Origin: Nocardioides sp. Soil774
GTDB taxonomy: Bacteria; Actinomycetota; Actinomycetes; Propionibacteriales; Nocardioidaceae
NCBI RefSeq assembly: GCF_001428125.1
Contig: NZ_LMSM01000011.1
Coordinates: 62,001 to 126,000, forward strand
Reading direction: 5' to 3'
Length of the DNA stretch: 64,000 bases
Below, piece by piece: positions 34,336 through 42,594 of this stretch. A model generated the notes under the pieces. That model was not told the DNA's origin, searched no databases, and worked only from the letters and a program-made list of their open reading frames with translations. The translations under genes and the position numbers were made by a program. Every line of letters begins with the position of its first letter. Within the stretch, counting starts at the first letter, position 1.

Positions 34336-35135
34336 CCGGACCCGACCCGGGCACCGTGGCGCGGCTGCGCGCCGCCGGGTGCGTGTGGGCCGAGGACGAG
34401 GCCGCACTGCTGCACGCCGAGGCCGGCGACCCCGACCAGCTCGAGTCGCTGCTCGCGCGCCGGGTCGTGGGGGAGCCCCTCGAGCTGGTGCTCGGCTGGG
34501 CGGAGTTCCTCGGGCGCAGGCTCGCGGTGGCACCGGGCGTGTTCGTGCCGAGGCGCCGCACCGAGCTGCTGGCCCGTACGGCGCTCGCGCTGGTGCGGGC
34601 CGCGAGCCCGGACGGGACGCCGGTCGTCGTCGAGATGTGCTGCGGGGTCGCGCCGGTCGCGGCCTCGCTGGAGGCGGCGCGTGCCGAGGTGCACGCCGCC
34701 GACGTGAGCGAGGTGGCGCTCGAGTGCGCTCGGGTGAACGCGCCGACTGCCGACCTGCACCTCGGTGACCTCTACGACGCCCTGCCGATGCACCTGCGCG
34801 GGCGCGTCGACGTGCTGGTCGCCAACGCGCCCTACGTGCCCAGCGCGCGCATCGCCTCGATGCCCCCCGAGGCGCGCGAGCACGAGCCGCGGGAGGCGCT
34901 CGACGGCGGCGCCGACGGGGTGGACCTCCACCGGCGGCTGGCGGCGTACGCCGACGGGTGGCTGCGTCCCGGCGGGACGCTGCTGGTGGAGACCAGCCCC
35001 GCGCAGGCGGCGCTCACGACGGCCGCGATGGCGGCGGCCGGGCTGGTGACCGACGTCGTCGTCGACGACGGGATCGGCGGCTGCGTCGCAGTCGGGGAGC
35101 GGCCGCTCAGCCCTCGAGGGGCGGAGCCGGGGTGA
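34332..35135 (+). CDS. PrmC/HemK-like N5-glutamine methyltransferase, divergent
   Basis: 267 residues. An N-terminal helical part (ESLLARRVVGEPLELVLGW-AEFLGRRL) and a SAM-binding domain are as in PrmC. However motif I is VEMCCGVAPVAASL in place of the usual DLGTGSG form, and the catalytic NPPY is NAPY (VANAPYVPSARI). It belongs to a recognised putative protein-glutamine methyltransferase group separate from true PrmC, so release-factor methylation is not assured. Translationally coupled to the SixA gene; its 3' end overlaps convergent serB by 29 nt. Confidence 0.8.
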   Translation: MTGPDPGTVARLRAAGCVWAEDEAALLHAEAGDPDQLESLLARRVVGEPLELVLGWAEFLGRRLAVAPGVFVPRRRTELLARTALALVRAASPDGTPVVVEMCCGVAPVAASLEAARAEVHAADVSEVALECARVNAPTADLHLGDLYDALPMHLRGRVDVLVANAPYVPSARIASMPPEAREHEPREALDGGADGVDLHRRLAAYADGWLRPGGTLLVETSPAQAALTTAAMAAAGLVTDVVVDDGIGGCVAVGERPLSPRGAEPG

Positions 35136-36324
35136 CGATCCCGACCGCCGCGTCGGCCTCCTCGATCTGCTCGCGGGAGATGCCGAGCAGGTAGAGGATC
35201 GCGTCGAGGTAGGGCACGTTGACGGCCGTGTCGGCGGCGTCGCGCACCATCGGCTTGGCGTTGTAGGCGATGCCGAGGCCCGCTGCGTTGATCATGTCGA
35301 GGTCGTTGGCCCCGTCGCCGATCGCGATCACGGCGTCGAGCGGCACGCCCACCTCCGCGGCGAACTCGCGCAGCGCCGCGGCCTTGGCCGCACGGTCCAC
35401 GACGTCGCCGACGATGCGGCCGGTGAGCACCCCGTCGACGATCTCGAGCTCGTTGGCGCGCGCGAAGTGGATGCCGAGGTCGGCCGCGAGCCGGTCGGTG
35501 ATGTGCGTGAAGCCGCCGCTCACGATCGCGAAGCGATAGCCCAGGCGCCGCAGCGTGCGCACCATCGTGCGGGCCCCCGGGGCCAGGACGACGGAGTCGT
35601 AGACCTCGTCGAGCGCCGAGGCCGGCACGCCCTCGAGGAGGGCAACCCGCTCACGCAGCGACTGCTCGAAGTCGAGCTCGCCACGCATCGCCGCCTCGGT
35701 CACGCGAGCGACCTCGGCCTCCTGCCCGGCGTGTGCGGCGATCATCTCGATCACCTCGCCCTGGATGAGCGTGGAGTCGACGTCCATCACGATCAGCCGG
35801 ATGCCGCGGCGGTGCAGCGAGTCGCGCTGCACCGCGAGGTCGATGCCCTGCTTGACCGCCTCCGCGGCGAGCAGGGGACGCAGCGTGTCGGCGGGTGCGC
35901 CGGAGACGTGCATCTCGATCGCGGTGACGGGGTAGCGCGCCATCCGCTCGATCTTGTCGATGTTGGCGCCCGAGTCGGCGATGCGCCCCGCGATGGCCGA
36001 CATCGCCGAGGCGCGCAGCGGGTTGCCGATGAGGGTGATGTGGGCGCGGTCGCCCGCGCGGCTGCGGTTGTCGCCCGCACCCCGCTCGACCTCGACGCTC
36101 ATGTCGAGCTCTCCGGCGGTGCGCACGATGACGTCGCGCAGCTTCTTCCAGTCGCGCGGCGCGGTGACGAGGATGCCGAGCACGAGGCGGCGGCGCAGCA
36201 CGATCTGCTCGATGTCGACGACCTCGACCCCGGCTGCGGCCAGCGCGGCGAAGATCGCGGAGGTGACGCCGGGACGGTCCTTGCCCGTGAGCGTGACCAG
36301 GAGGGTCTTCGGCGCGTCTTCCAT
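35107..36324 (-). CDS. serB: phosphoserine phosphatase SerB with ACT domains
   Basis: 405 residues. Two ACT-type regions occupy residues 1-165 (TLLVTLTGKDRPGVTSAIF and AHITLIGNPLRASAMSAIAG). A HAD phosphatase domain follows with nucleophile motif VMDVDSTLIQGEVIEMIA, then IVSGGFTHIT and the acidic motif AIGDGANDLDMI. It carries out the last step of serine synthesis; the ACT domains suggest serine feedback, as in mycobacterial SerB2. A TAGCCT lies 9 nt upstream of ATG 36324. Confidence 0.95.
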   Translation of the reverse strand: MEDAPKTLLVTLTGKDRPGVTSAIFAALAAAGVEVVDIEQIVLRRRLVLGILVTAPRDWKKLRDVIVRTAGELDMSVEVERGAGDNRSRAGDRAHITLIGNPLRASAMSAIAGRIADSGANIDKIERMARYPVTAIEMHVSGAPADTLRPLLAAEAVKQGIDLAVQRDSLHRRGIRLIVMDVDSTLIQGEVIEMIAAHAGQEAEVARVTEAAMRGELDFEQSLRERVALLEGVPASALDEVYDSVVLAPGARTMVRTLRRLGYRFAIVSGGFTHITDRLAADLGIHFARANELEIVDGVLTGRIVGDVVDRAAKAAALREFAAEVGVPLDAVIAIGDGANDLDMINAAGLGIAYNAKPMVRDAADTAVNVPYLDAILYLLGISREQIEEADAAVGIVTPAPPLEG

Positions 36325-36333
36325 GGTGGGGGA

Positions 36334-36339
36334 AGGCTA
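36334..36339 (-). promoter_or_regulatory. possible near-leaderless -10 (TAGCCT, minus strand) for serB
   Basis: TAGCCT read leftward, 9 nt, then ATG 36324. Slightly longer spacing than elsewhere, so a leader of 1-3 nt is possible. Confidence 0.45.
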
Positions 36340-36383
36340 GTCCTGCGCACGTGCCGCCGCGGGACGGGTCCGCGCTGCGGTCG

Positions 36384-37100
36384 CTAGTGCGGCCACACCT
36401 CGGGCGAGCACGCGGCGACGATCGCGCGTCGCGCCGCGCGGCCGAGGGGCTGGAGCAGGCCGCGCCTGCGCTCCACCTCGTACGACGACAGCGCACCGCC
36501 GTCGTCGTCGAGTGCCAGGTCGACGATGGCCCACGCCTGCAACCCGCGGGCTGCGAGGTCGACGCACCGCGGCGGCGTGCCGAGCGGCGCGTCGAGGCCG
36601 GGGCGGTGGTGCAGGTTCATCAGGGCGTCCGCGGCCTCGGGGCGCCACCTCGCCACGTCGAGGTCGGCCAGGTCCGCAGCGGTCCCCAGCAGGGTCTCGC
36701 GCAGCGACCGGTCGGCCTCACCGACGTCGGGCAGCTGCCGCGGGGCGGCGTCGAAGGGACGCCACTGCACCGTCTCGCCCTGCTCCTGCGGCACCAGCGC
36801 GAGGCTGCCGGCCACGACGGCCTGGCCGGCCTCGAGCGCGGCGGTGTTGAGGTCGAGGGGTCCGCCGAGGCCGAGCGGGTCGCCGTCGACGGGCAGCGCC
36901 AGTCCGGCGTACGTCGCCCCGCGGGCGCGTGCCAGCGACAGCAGGTCCAGCGCGGAGCCGCCCTCGAGGAGGTGGACGTCGTCGGCGAGCGCGTCGAGCA
37001 CGTGGTCGGTCTGCTCGTGACCGCGCAGCCACGCGGTGAGCCACCACGCCAGGGTGGCCGAGTGGGGGAGGGCCAGGGCGTGGCCGGAGGGTGCGGACAT
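36384..37100 (-). CDS. conserved hypothetical protein
   Basis: 238 residues, no membrane segment or known motif recognised. Features: an N-terminal hydrophobic-aromatic helix (HSATLAWWLTAWLRGH), and several Leu/Ala-rich stretches with a Trp-Arg block (VQWRPFDAAPRQLPDVGEAD). Composition and codon use are those of a real gene. The ATG at 37100 is chosen over the one at 37127 because the TAGCCT -10 lies between them, 7 nt upstream of 37100. It lies 59 nt upstream of serB on the same strand. Confidence 0.7.
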   Translation of the reverse strand: MSAPSGHALALPHSATLAWWLTAWLRGHEQTDHVLDALADDVHLLEGGSALDLLSLARARGATYAGLALPVDGDPLGLGGPLDLNTAALEAGQAVVAGSLALVPQEQGETVQWRPFDAAPRQLPDVGEADRSLRETLLGTAADLADLDVARWRPEAADALMNLHHRPGLDAPLGTPPRCVDLAARGLQAWAIVDLALDDDGGALSSYEVERRRGLLQPLGRAARRAIVAACSPEVWPH

Positions 37101-37107
37101 CGGGGCG

Positions 37108-37113
37108 AGGCTA
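37108..37113 (-). promoter_or_regulatory. leaderless promoter -10 (TAGCCT, minus strand) for the hypothetical gene
   Basis: TAGCCT read leftward, 7 nt, then ATG 37100. Confidence 0.6.
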
Positions 37114-37165
37114 CTCGTCGCCAGCACACCGTCGTGTCCGCGCCGGAGGGCCGCCCGCCGCTGGA

Positions 37166-37171
37166 TAGGGT
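37166..37171 (+). promoter_or_regulatory. leaderless promoter -10 (TAGGGT) for the orphan ABC ATPase
   Basis: TAGGGT, 6 nt, then GTG 37178. Confidence 0.65.
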
Positions 37172-37177
37172 GACGAC

Positions 37178-37984
37178 GTGGTCGCCGTCATCGAGTTCGC
37201 TGGGGTCACGGTGCGCCGTGGCACCACGTTGCTGCTCGACGACGTGACCTGGGAGGTCGAGGAGGACGAGCGCTGGGTCGTGCTCGGCCCCAACGGTGCC
37301 GGCAAGACCACGCTGCTCCAGGTCGCTGCCGCCCAGCTGCACCCGACCTCCGGCGTCGCGGGCATCCTCGACGAGGTGCTCGGCACCACCGACGTCTTCG
37401 ATCTGCGCCCGCGCATCGGCCTGACCAGTGCCGCGCTCGCCGACCGCATCCCGCGCCACGAGCTCGTCAAGGACGTCGTGGTCTCGGCCTCCTACGGCGT
37501 GGTCGGTCGCTGGCGCGAGCACTATGCCGAGCTCGACCACGACCGAGCCGCCTCCCTGCTGGCCGAGGTGGGCGCCGCCCACCTCGTCGACCGCACCTTC
37601 GGCACCCTGAGCGAGGGCGAGCGCAAGCGCGTGCAGATCGCCCGTGCCCTCATGACCGACCCCGAGCTGCTGCTGCTCGACGAGCCCGCCGCCGGGCTCG
37701 ACCTCGGGGGTCGCGAGGACCTGGTCGCCACGCTGTCCGAGATCGCGCTCGACCCCGACTCGCCCGCCACCGTGCTGGTCTCCCACCACGTCGAGGAGAT
37801 CCCGCCCGGGTTCACCCACGCGCTGCTGCTGCGCGAGGGCCGTGTGGTCGACGCGGGCCCCGTCGAGGACGTGGTGACGGCGCAGACGCTGTCGGAGACC
37901 TTCGGCATGCCGTTGTTGCTCAGCCGCGCCGACGACCGCTACGCCGCGCGGCGCCGTCCGGCTCAGCGCGTGACCAGTCAGTGA
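37178..37984 (+). CDS. orphan ABC ATPase (YlmA/ModF-like)
   Basis: 268-residue ATP-binding subunit without a permease nearby. Walker A GPNGAGKTT, signature LSEGERKRVQIARALM (Ser-Glu variant), Walker B LLLLDEPAAGLDL, H-loop VLVSHHVEEI. This is the pattern of YlmA/ModF-type ATPases, which are often stand-alone and of uncertain role. Upstream of nfeD with its own leaderless promoter. Confidence 0.85.
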   Translation: MVAVIEFAGVTVRRGTTLLLDDVTWEVEEDERWVVLGPNGAGKTTLLQVAAAQLHPTSGVAGILDEVLGTTDVFDLRPRIGLTSAALADRIPRHELVKDVVVSASYGVVGRWREHYAELDHDRAASLLAEVGAAHLVDRTFGTLSEGERKRVQIARALMTDPELLLLDEPAAGLDLGGREDLVATLSEIALDPDSPATVLVSHHVEEIPPGFTHALLLREGRVVDAGPVEDVVTAQTLSETFGMPLLLSRADDRYAARRRPAQRVTSQ

Positions 37985-37989
37985 GTGGA

Positions 37990-37995
37990 TAGGGT
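37990..37995 (+). promoter_or_regulatory. leaderless promoter -10 (TAGGGT) for nfeD
   Basis: TAGGGT, 6 nt, then ATG 38002. Confidence 0.65.
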
Positions 37996-38001
37996 CGGGA
38001 C

Positions 38002-38463
38002 ATGGACTGGATCCGCGACCATCTCTGGGAGAGCTGGCTGGCGCTGTCGATCGCCCTGGGCGTGGCCGAGATGTTCAGCCTGGACCTCATCCTCGCGATG
38101 CTCGCGGCCGGTGCGGTGATCGGCATGCTCGCCGCGCTCATCGGGCTGCCGGTGGTCGTGCAGGTCCTGGCCGCGCTGGCCGCGTCGGTCGCCGCGCTCG
38201 CGCTCGTGCGCCCGGCGTTCGTCAAGCGCCTGCACAGCGGTCCCGAGCTCTCGCTGGGCCACGGCAAGCTCGTCGGCACCCGGTGCCTGGTCACCGAGGA
38301 GATCACCGGCCTCGCCGCGGGCCGCATCAAGGCGGGCGGCGAGACCTGGACCGCCCTTCCCTACGACGAGAACCTGCGGATCGCGCCCGGGGAGACCGTC
38401 GAGATCCTGCAGATCAAGGGTGCGACGGCCTACGTCCACCCGGTGGCCACGCTCGAGTCCTGA
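38002..38463 (+). CDS. NfeD-like membrane protein
   Basis: 153 residues: N-terminal hydrophobic region with two or three helices (about 12-70) and a C-terminal OB-fold domain (residues 80-150, LVGTRCLVTEEITG ... GETWTALPYDENLRIAPGETVEIL), the NfeD1b arrangement. NfeD proteins are encoded next to SPFH proteins and are thought to work with them in membrane microdomains; that pairing is present here, with the SPFH gene 51 nt downstream. Confidence 0.9.
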   Translation: MDWIRDHLWESWLALSIALGVAEMFSLDLILAMLAAGAVIGMLAALIGLPVVVQVLAALAASVAALALVRPAFVKRLHSGPELSLGHGKLVGTRCLVTEEITGLAAGRIKAGGETWTALPYDENLRIAPGETVEILQIKGATAYVHPVATLES

Positions 38464-38514
38464 GCCCACCGCCACCGCCACTGTCAACGCCACACACCAA
38501 TCGGGGGAGACCGA

Positions 38515-39630
38515 ATGTCGACAGCCTTGCTGGTCCTGTTCCTGCTCATCGTCCTGTTCGTCGTCGTCCTGCTCTCCAAGACGGTCAAGATCGTGCCCCA
38601 GGCGCGCGCCGCGATCGTCGAGCGGTTCGGCAAGTACAAGACGACGCTCCCGGCGGGCCTCAACATCCTCGTGCCGTTCATCGACAAGATGCGCTACCTC
38701 ATCGACCTGCGCGAGCAGGTCGTCAGCTTCCCGCCGCAGCCGGTCATCACCGAGGACAACCTCGTCGTCTCGATCGACACCGTCATCTACTTCCAGGTCA
38801 CCGACCCGGTCGCCGCGACCTACGAGATCGCCAACTACATCCAGGCCATCGAGCAGCTCACCATGACCACCCTGCGCAACATCGTCGGTGGCATGGACCT
38901 CGAGGAGACGCTCACCAGCCGTGACTCCATCAACTCCGGCCTGCGCGGCGTCCTCGACGAGGCCACCGGCAAGTGGGGCATCCGCGTCAACCGCGTCGAG
39001 CTCAAGGGCATCGACCCGCCGCCGTCGATCAAGGACTCGATGGAGAAGCAGATGCGTGCCGACCGCGAGAAGCGCGCCGTCATCCTCACCGCCGAGGGCC
39101 AGCGCCAGGCCGCGATCCTGACGGCCGAGGGCTCCAAGCAGTCGCAGATCCTCAATGCCGAGGGTGACCGCGAGTCGCAGATCCTGCGCGCCCAGGCCGA
39201 CCGTGAGGCCTCGATCCTGCGCGCCCAGGGTGAGGGCCAGGCCATCCAGACGGTGTTCCAGGCCATCCACGACGGTCAGCCCGACCAGTCCCTGCTGGCC
39301 TACCAGTACCTCCAGATGATGCCCAAGATCGCCGAGGGATCCGCCAACAAGGTGTGGGTCATCCCCTCGGAGATCACCAAGGCGATGGAGGGCCTCGGCT
39401 CCTCGATCCACGAGATCGCCGGGATCCCGCGAGAGGCCACACCGCGCACGCGCGTCGACATGGGTCCCTCCGAGCCGCAGCTGCCCCGCAAGTCCGGCGA
39501 CGCCGAGCTGAGCGCGACCAGCAAGGCCGTCGAGGACGCCATCGCCGCGGCGGAGTCCGCGGCCCGTCCGACCTCCCAGACGGCGGCGCCGCACGACGCT
39601 CCCGCCGAGGGTGAGCCCCCGCAGGAGTGA
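38515..39630 (+). CDS. SPFH/band-7 (stomatin-like, QmcA-type) membrane protein
   Basis: 371 residues. One N-terminal membrane helix (4-20), the SPFH domain (about 25-195, including PQARAAIVERFGKYKTTLP and VITEDNLVVSIDTVIYFQV), then a coiled-coil region made of five consecutive 11-residue repeats, and a flexible tail ending PAEGEPPQE. Homologues form large membrane-bound rings that scaffold or restrain FtsH-type proteases. Ribosome binding site GGGGGAG precedes ATG 38515. Partner of NfeD. Confidence 0.93.
   Translation: MSTALLVLFLLIVLFVVVLLSKTVKIVPQARAAIVERFGKYKTTLPAGLNILVPFIDKMRYLIDLREQVVSFPPQPVITEDNLVVSIDTVIYFQVTDPVAATYEIANYIQAIEQLTMTTLRNIVGGMDLEETLTSRDSINSGLRGVLDEATGKWGIRVNRVELKGIDPPPSIKDSMEKQMRADREKRAVILTAEGQRQAAILTAEGSKQSQILNAEGDRESQILRAQADREASILRAQGEGQAIQTVFQAIHDGQPDQSLLAYQYLQMMPKIAEGSANKVWVIPSEITKAMEGLGSSIHEIAGIPREATPRTRVDMGPSEPQLPRKSGDAELSATSKAVEDAIAAAESAARPTSQTAAPHDAPAEGEPPQE
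39079..39243 (+). repeat. five 33-bp units encoding 11-residue repeats in the SPFH coiled coil
   Basis: Protein units: VILTAEGQRQA, AILTAEGSKQS, QILNAEGDRES, QILRAQADREA, SILRAQGEGQA. The ILxAxGxxx core recurs at exactly 11 residues, a right-handed coiled-coil (hendecad) period. Confidence 0.85.
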
Positions 39631-40388
39631 GTCCGGTCGAGATGCTCCTGGTCGCCCTCGCAGGAGTGGCGGCCGGCACGATCAACACCGTGGTGGGGTC
39701 GGGAACGCTGATCACGTTCCCGACCCTCCTGGCGTTCGGTGTGCCGCCGGTGACCGCCAACGTGAGCAACACCGTGGGCTTGGTGCCCGGCAGCCTGTCG
39801 GGCGTCGTGGGCTACCGCCGCGAGCTCGCCGGCCAGCGCGGTCGTGTCCTGCGCCTGGGCGCGGCCTCCCTGTCGGGCGGCGTCGTCGGCGCGCTGCTCC
39901 TGCTCGTGCTGCCGTCGGCGGCGTTCGACGCCATCGTGCCCGTGCTCATCGCGCTGGGGGTGCTGCTGGTCGTCCTCGGCCCCCGCATCCAGCGCGCGGT
40001 CGCCGCGCGCGCCGAGTCCCGCGGCGGCATCCCCGACCACGGGGTGTGGTGGGTGTGGCCCGCCGTCGCCGCGGCCGGCGTCTACGGCGGCTACTTCGGC
40101 GCTGCGCAGGGCGTGCTGCTGATGGCGATCCTCGGCATCGGTGTCGCGGACTCGATGCAGCGCCACACCGCGACCAAGAACGTGCTGGCCCTCGTCGTCA
40201 ACGCCGTCGCGGCGGTGGTCTTCATCGCGGTCGCCGACGTCGACTGGCGGGTCGCCGGCCTGATCGCCCTCGGCTCGGTCGTCGGCGGCCAGCTCGGCGC
40301 CACGGTGGGGCGGCGCCTGCCGCCGCCGCTGCTACGAGCCGTCATCGCCCTCGTCGGGGTCGTCGCGCTCGTCGCCCTGCTCGCCTGA
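39627..40388 (+). CDS. TauE/SafE-type sulfite/anion exporter family permease
   Basis: 253 residues with about eight hydrophobic segments in two similar halves, each opening with a Gly-rich motif (GVAAGTINTVVGSGTLITFPTLL in the first and VYGGYFGAAQGVLLMAILG in the second), as in TSUP transporters. Substrate is probably a sulfur-containing or organic anion; not determinable. The GTG start overlaps the SPFH stop (GTGA). Its final 57 nt overlap the convergent hydrolase gene. Confidence 0.88.
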   Translation: MSPVEMLLVALAGVAAGTINTVVGSGTLITFPTLLAFGVPPVTANVSNTVGLVPGSLSGVVGYRRELAGQRGRVLRLGAASLSGGVVGALLLLVLPSAAFDAIVPVLIALGVLLVVLGPRIQRAVAARAESRGGIPDHGVWWVWPAVAAAGVYGGYFGAAQGVLLMAILGIGVADSMQRHTATKNVLALVVNAVAAVVFIAVADVDWRVAGLIALGSVVGGQLGATVGRRLPPPLLRAVIALVGVVALVALLA

Positions 40389-41360
40389 GGCCGGCGCCCA
40401 CGCGTCGAGCCACGTCCCGATCACGTCGTACGCCGCTGCGCGCACCTCGGGGCGCGAGAGCACCACGTCGTGGATGGCGCCCTCGACGGCGACCGAGGTG
40501 ACGTGTCGTCCGACCGACGACGCCCAGCGCCGGATCTGTTCGACGTCGAGCACGATGTCGTGGGTGGCCGCGCTCTCCTCGGTCTGCTCACCGAAGTGCG
40601 AGCGCGCCGAGGACAGCACCAGCGTCGGACAGGCGATGTCGAGGCCCGCGTGCAGCTGCGCGTGCCCGCGACGCACCGCGCGCAGCCAGCCGACGTAGAT
40701 CGGCCTCGAGTGCAGCGGCTTCCAGTCGAGGTCGTAGTCCCACTCGCCGCCGTGCTCACGGTGGAGCGAGCGTCCGTAGACGTCGTCGACGCGGCGGGGG
40801 ATCGCCTGCATGGGTCGTCGGGTGCCGATCCGCTCGATCGCCACGCGCGCCGCCGCGCTGCGCAGCCAGGCCGCCCCCTGCATGTCGAACCACGGCGAGT
40901 TGAGCACGAGCGCGGTGAGCTCGTCGGGGCGTCGCTCGTGCGCCCACAGCGGGAGGGTGAGCCCACCGGTGGAGTGGCCCGACCCGACCACCTCGCGGTG
41001 CCCGTCGCGCTGGGTGATGCGCCACCAGGCCAGGTCGATCTCCGCGAAGTACTCGCTGAGGTCCGAGACGTAGTGGGGCGTCTGGTGCTCGCGCAGCGAG
41101 CGACCGTACTTGCGCAGGTCGAGGGCGTAGAACGTGTAGCCGCGGTCGGCCCACCAGCGGGCGTACTCGGTGTGGAAGAAGTAGTCGGCGAAGCCGTGGA
41201 CGTGCAGCACCGCGCGGCCGTTGGGACGAGCCGGCGGCAGGGTGACGAGGGTGGCGACGACGGGGCCCTCGGAGTCGGGCGGGAGGGAGAAGGTCTCCAC
41301 CCCGTACTCGGGCCCGAGGACGTCGCCCTGCAGACCGGTGAGGGGTGGTTCGAGGAGCAT
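40332..41360 (-). CDS. alpha/beta hydrolase (serine lysophospholipase-like)
   Basis: 342 residues. HVHGFADYFF forms the oxyanion-hole region, the nucleophile elbow is GSGHSTGG, and a C-terminal VEGAIHDVVLSRPEVR supplies the catalytic His. The RWWADRGYTFYALDLRKYGRS block matches monoglyceride/lysophospholipase-like hydrolases. Unsplit signal peptide or membrane segment is not seen. The C-terminal 20 residues are strongly acidic and are encoded opposite the TauE gene end. Confidence 0.87.
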   Translation of the reverse strand: MLLEPPLTGLQGDVLGPEYGVETFSLPPDSEGPVVATLVTLPPARPNGRAVLHVHGFADYFFHTEYARWWADRGYTFYALDLRKYGRSLREHQTPHYVSDLSEYFAEIDLAWWRITQRDGHREVVGSGHSTGGLTLPLWAHERRPDELTALVLNSPWFDMQGAAWLRSAAARVAIERIGTRRPMQAIPRRVDDVYGRSLHREHGGEWDYDLDWKPLHSRPIYVGWLRAVRRGHAQLHAGLDIACPTLVLSSARSHFGEQTEESAATHDIVLDVEQIRRWASSVGRHVTSVAVEGAIHDVVLSRPEVRAAAYDVIGTWLDAWAPASGEQGDERDDPDEGDDGS

Positions 41361-41366
41361 GCGGGG

Positions 41367-41372
41367 AGCCTA
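41367..41372 (-). promoter_or_regulatory. leaderless promoter -10 (TAGGCT, minus strand) for the hydrolase gene
   Basis: TAGGCT read leftward, 6 nt, then ATG 41360. Confidence 0.65.
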
Positions 41373-41427
41373 GCGAGAGGCCTCCACGGATTCGCCGGTT
41401 CCACGGCGCGCGAGGTTGTCCAAGCCC

Positions 41428-41433
41428 TACCCT
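41428..41433 (+). promoter_or_regulatory. leaderless promoter -10 (TACCCT) for the SpoIIE-type phosphatase
   Basis: TACCCT, 6 nt, then GTG 41440. It excludes the in-frame ATG at 41416, which lies upstream of it. Confidence 0.6.
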
Positions 41434-41439
41434 TCGGAC

Positions 41440-42591
41440 GTGTCGGGAGCGTTCGGAGCGGTGATCCGCGGGTGCGGGGCCTACGTCCGCCAGCGCGTCG
41501 CTGCCTGGCGCACCGGCTCGCGCGGCAGCCAGGCGTTCCTGCTCCTCGTGCTCCTCGCGCTCGTGGGCGTCGCGGTGGGCATCGGCGCGCTCGCCGAGGT
41601 CGTGGTGCCTGTCTCCCTGTGGTTCCTCTTCCTGATGGTCGGCACGATGCTGCTGCGCTTCGTGCCGCTGCTGCTCCTGGTCGCGGTGCTGTCCGGCGTC
41701 GCCCTGTGGACCTCGGTCGAGTCCAGCTTCGCCACCGCCAGCCGGACCTCGGCGCTGGTGATCTTCGCGGTCGCGATCGCGCTCGCGGTCTACCAGTCGA
41801 GCCGGCAGCGCTCCGGCCTGCCGATGGCGCTCAGCGAGGCGGTGCTGACCCAGCTGCGGGACCGCCTCCAGCGCCAGGGCGTGGTGCCGCCGCTGCCGGA
41901 GGGCTGGCGCTCGCAGTCGGCCACGATCACCGCCAACGGCCCCAGCTATGCCGGCGACTTCCTCGTCGCCGACCTGCGCGAGGGCCGGTGGCTGGAGATG
42001 GCGCTCGTCGACGTGTGCGGCAAGGGCACCTCGGTCGGACCGCAGGCGCTGCAGTTCGCCGGTGCCCTCGGCGGGCTCATCGGCGCGCTGCCCCCCGCCG
42101 AGCTGATGGCGGCCGCCAACGGCTTCCTGCTGCGCCAGGAGTCCGAGGAGTCCCTCGCCACCGCGGTGCACCTCAAGATCGACCTGGTCACCGGTGACTA
42201 CACGATCACCAGCGCCGGCCACCCGCCCGCGCTGCACTGGCACCTCGGGCAGCGTGGCTGGTCGGTCGACAACGCGCGCGGCATGGCGCTCGGGGTGATC
42301 CCGGAGGCCGACTTCGAGCCCAGCAGGGGGCGCCTGCGCCCGGGCGAGGCGCTGATGTTCTACACCGACGGCGTCATCGAGACGGCCGGTCGCGACCTCG
42401 ACGACGGCATCGACTGGCTGCGCCAGGTCGCCCTGCAGGCCGTCGACGCCCGCGGTTTCACCGGCATGCCGCGGCGGGTGCTCAAGAAGGTGCCCCGCGG
42501 CGACGACGACCGCGCGCTGCTGGTGCTCGAGCGCCAGCCGCTCACCTCGCCCGAGCGCGACACCGAGCGGGCGCGCAGCCTCGGCGCCTGA
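41440..42591 (+). CDS. membrane-bound PP2C-type (SpoIIE domain) serine phosphatase
   Basis: 383 residues. Three or four membrane helices lie within residues 25-125, then a SpoIIE/RsbU phosphatase domain: ANGPSYAGDFLVADL, LVDVCGKGTSVGPQALQF (metal aspartate), TSAGHPPALHW, MALGVIPEADF, LMFYTDGVIETAGR and GDDDRALLVLER. Such proteins dephosphorylate anti-sigma-factor antagonists; no partner kinase or antagonist is adjacent. Convergent with the ABC exporter operon (3 nt between stops). Confidence 0.9.
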   Translation: MSGAFGAVIRGCGAYVRQRVAAWRTGSRGSQAFLLLVLLALVGVAVGIGALAEVVVPVSLWFLFLMVGTMLLRFVPLLLLVAVLSGVALWTSVESSFATASRTSALVIFAVAIALAVYQSSRQRSGLPMALSEAVLTQLRDRLQRQGVVPPLPEGWRSQSATITANGPSYAGDFLVADLREGRWLEMALVDVCGKGTSVGPQALQFAGALGGLIGALPPAELMAAANGFLLRQESEESLATAVHLKIDLVTGDYTITSAGHPPALHWHLGQRGWSVDNARGMALGVIPEADFEPSRGRLRPGEALMFYTDGVIETAGRDLDDGIDWLRQVALQAVDARGFTGMPRRVLKKVPRGDDDRALLVLERQPLTSPERDTERARSLGA

Positions 42592-42594
42592 GCC

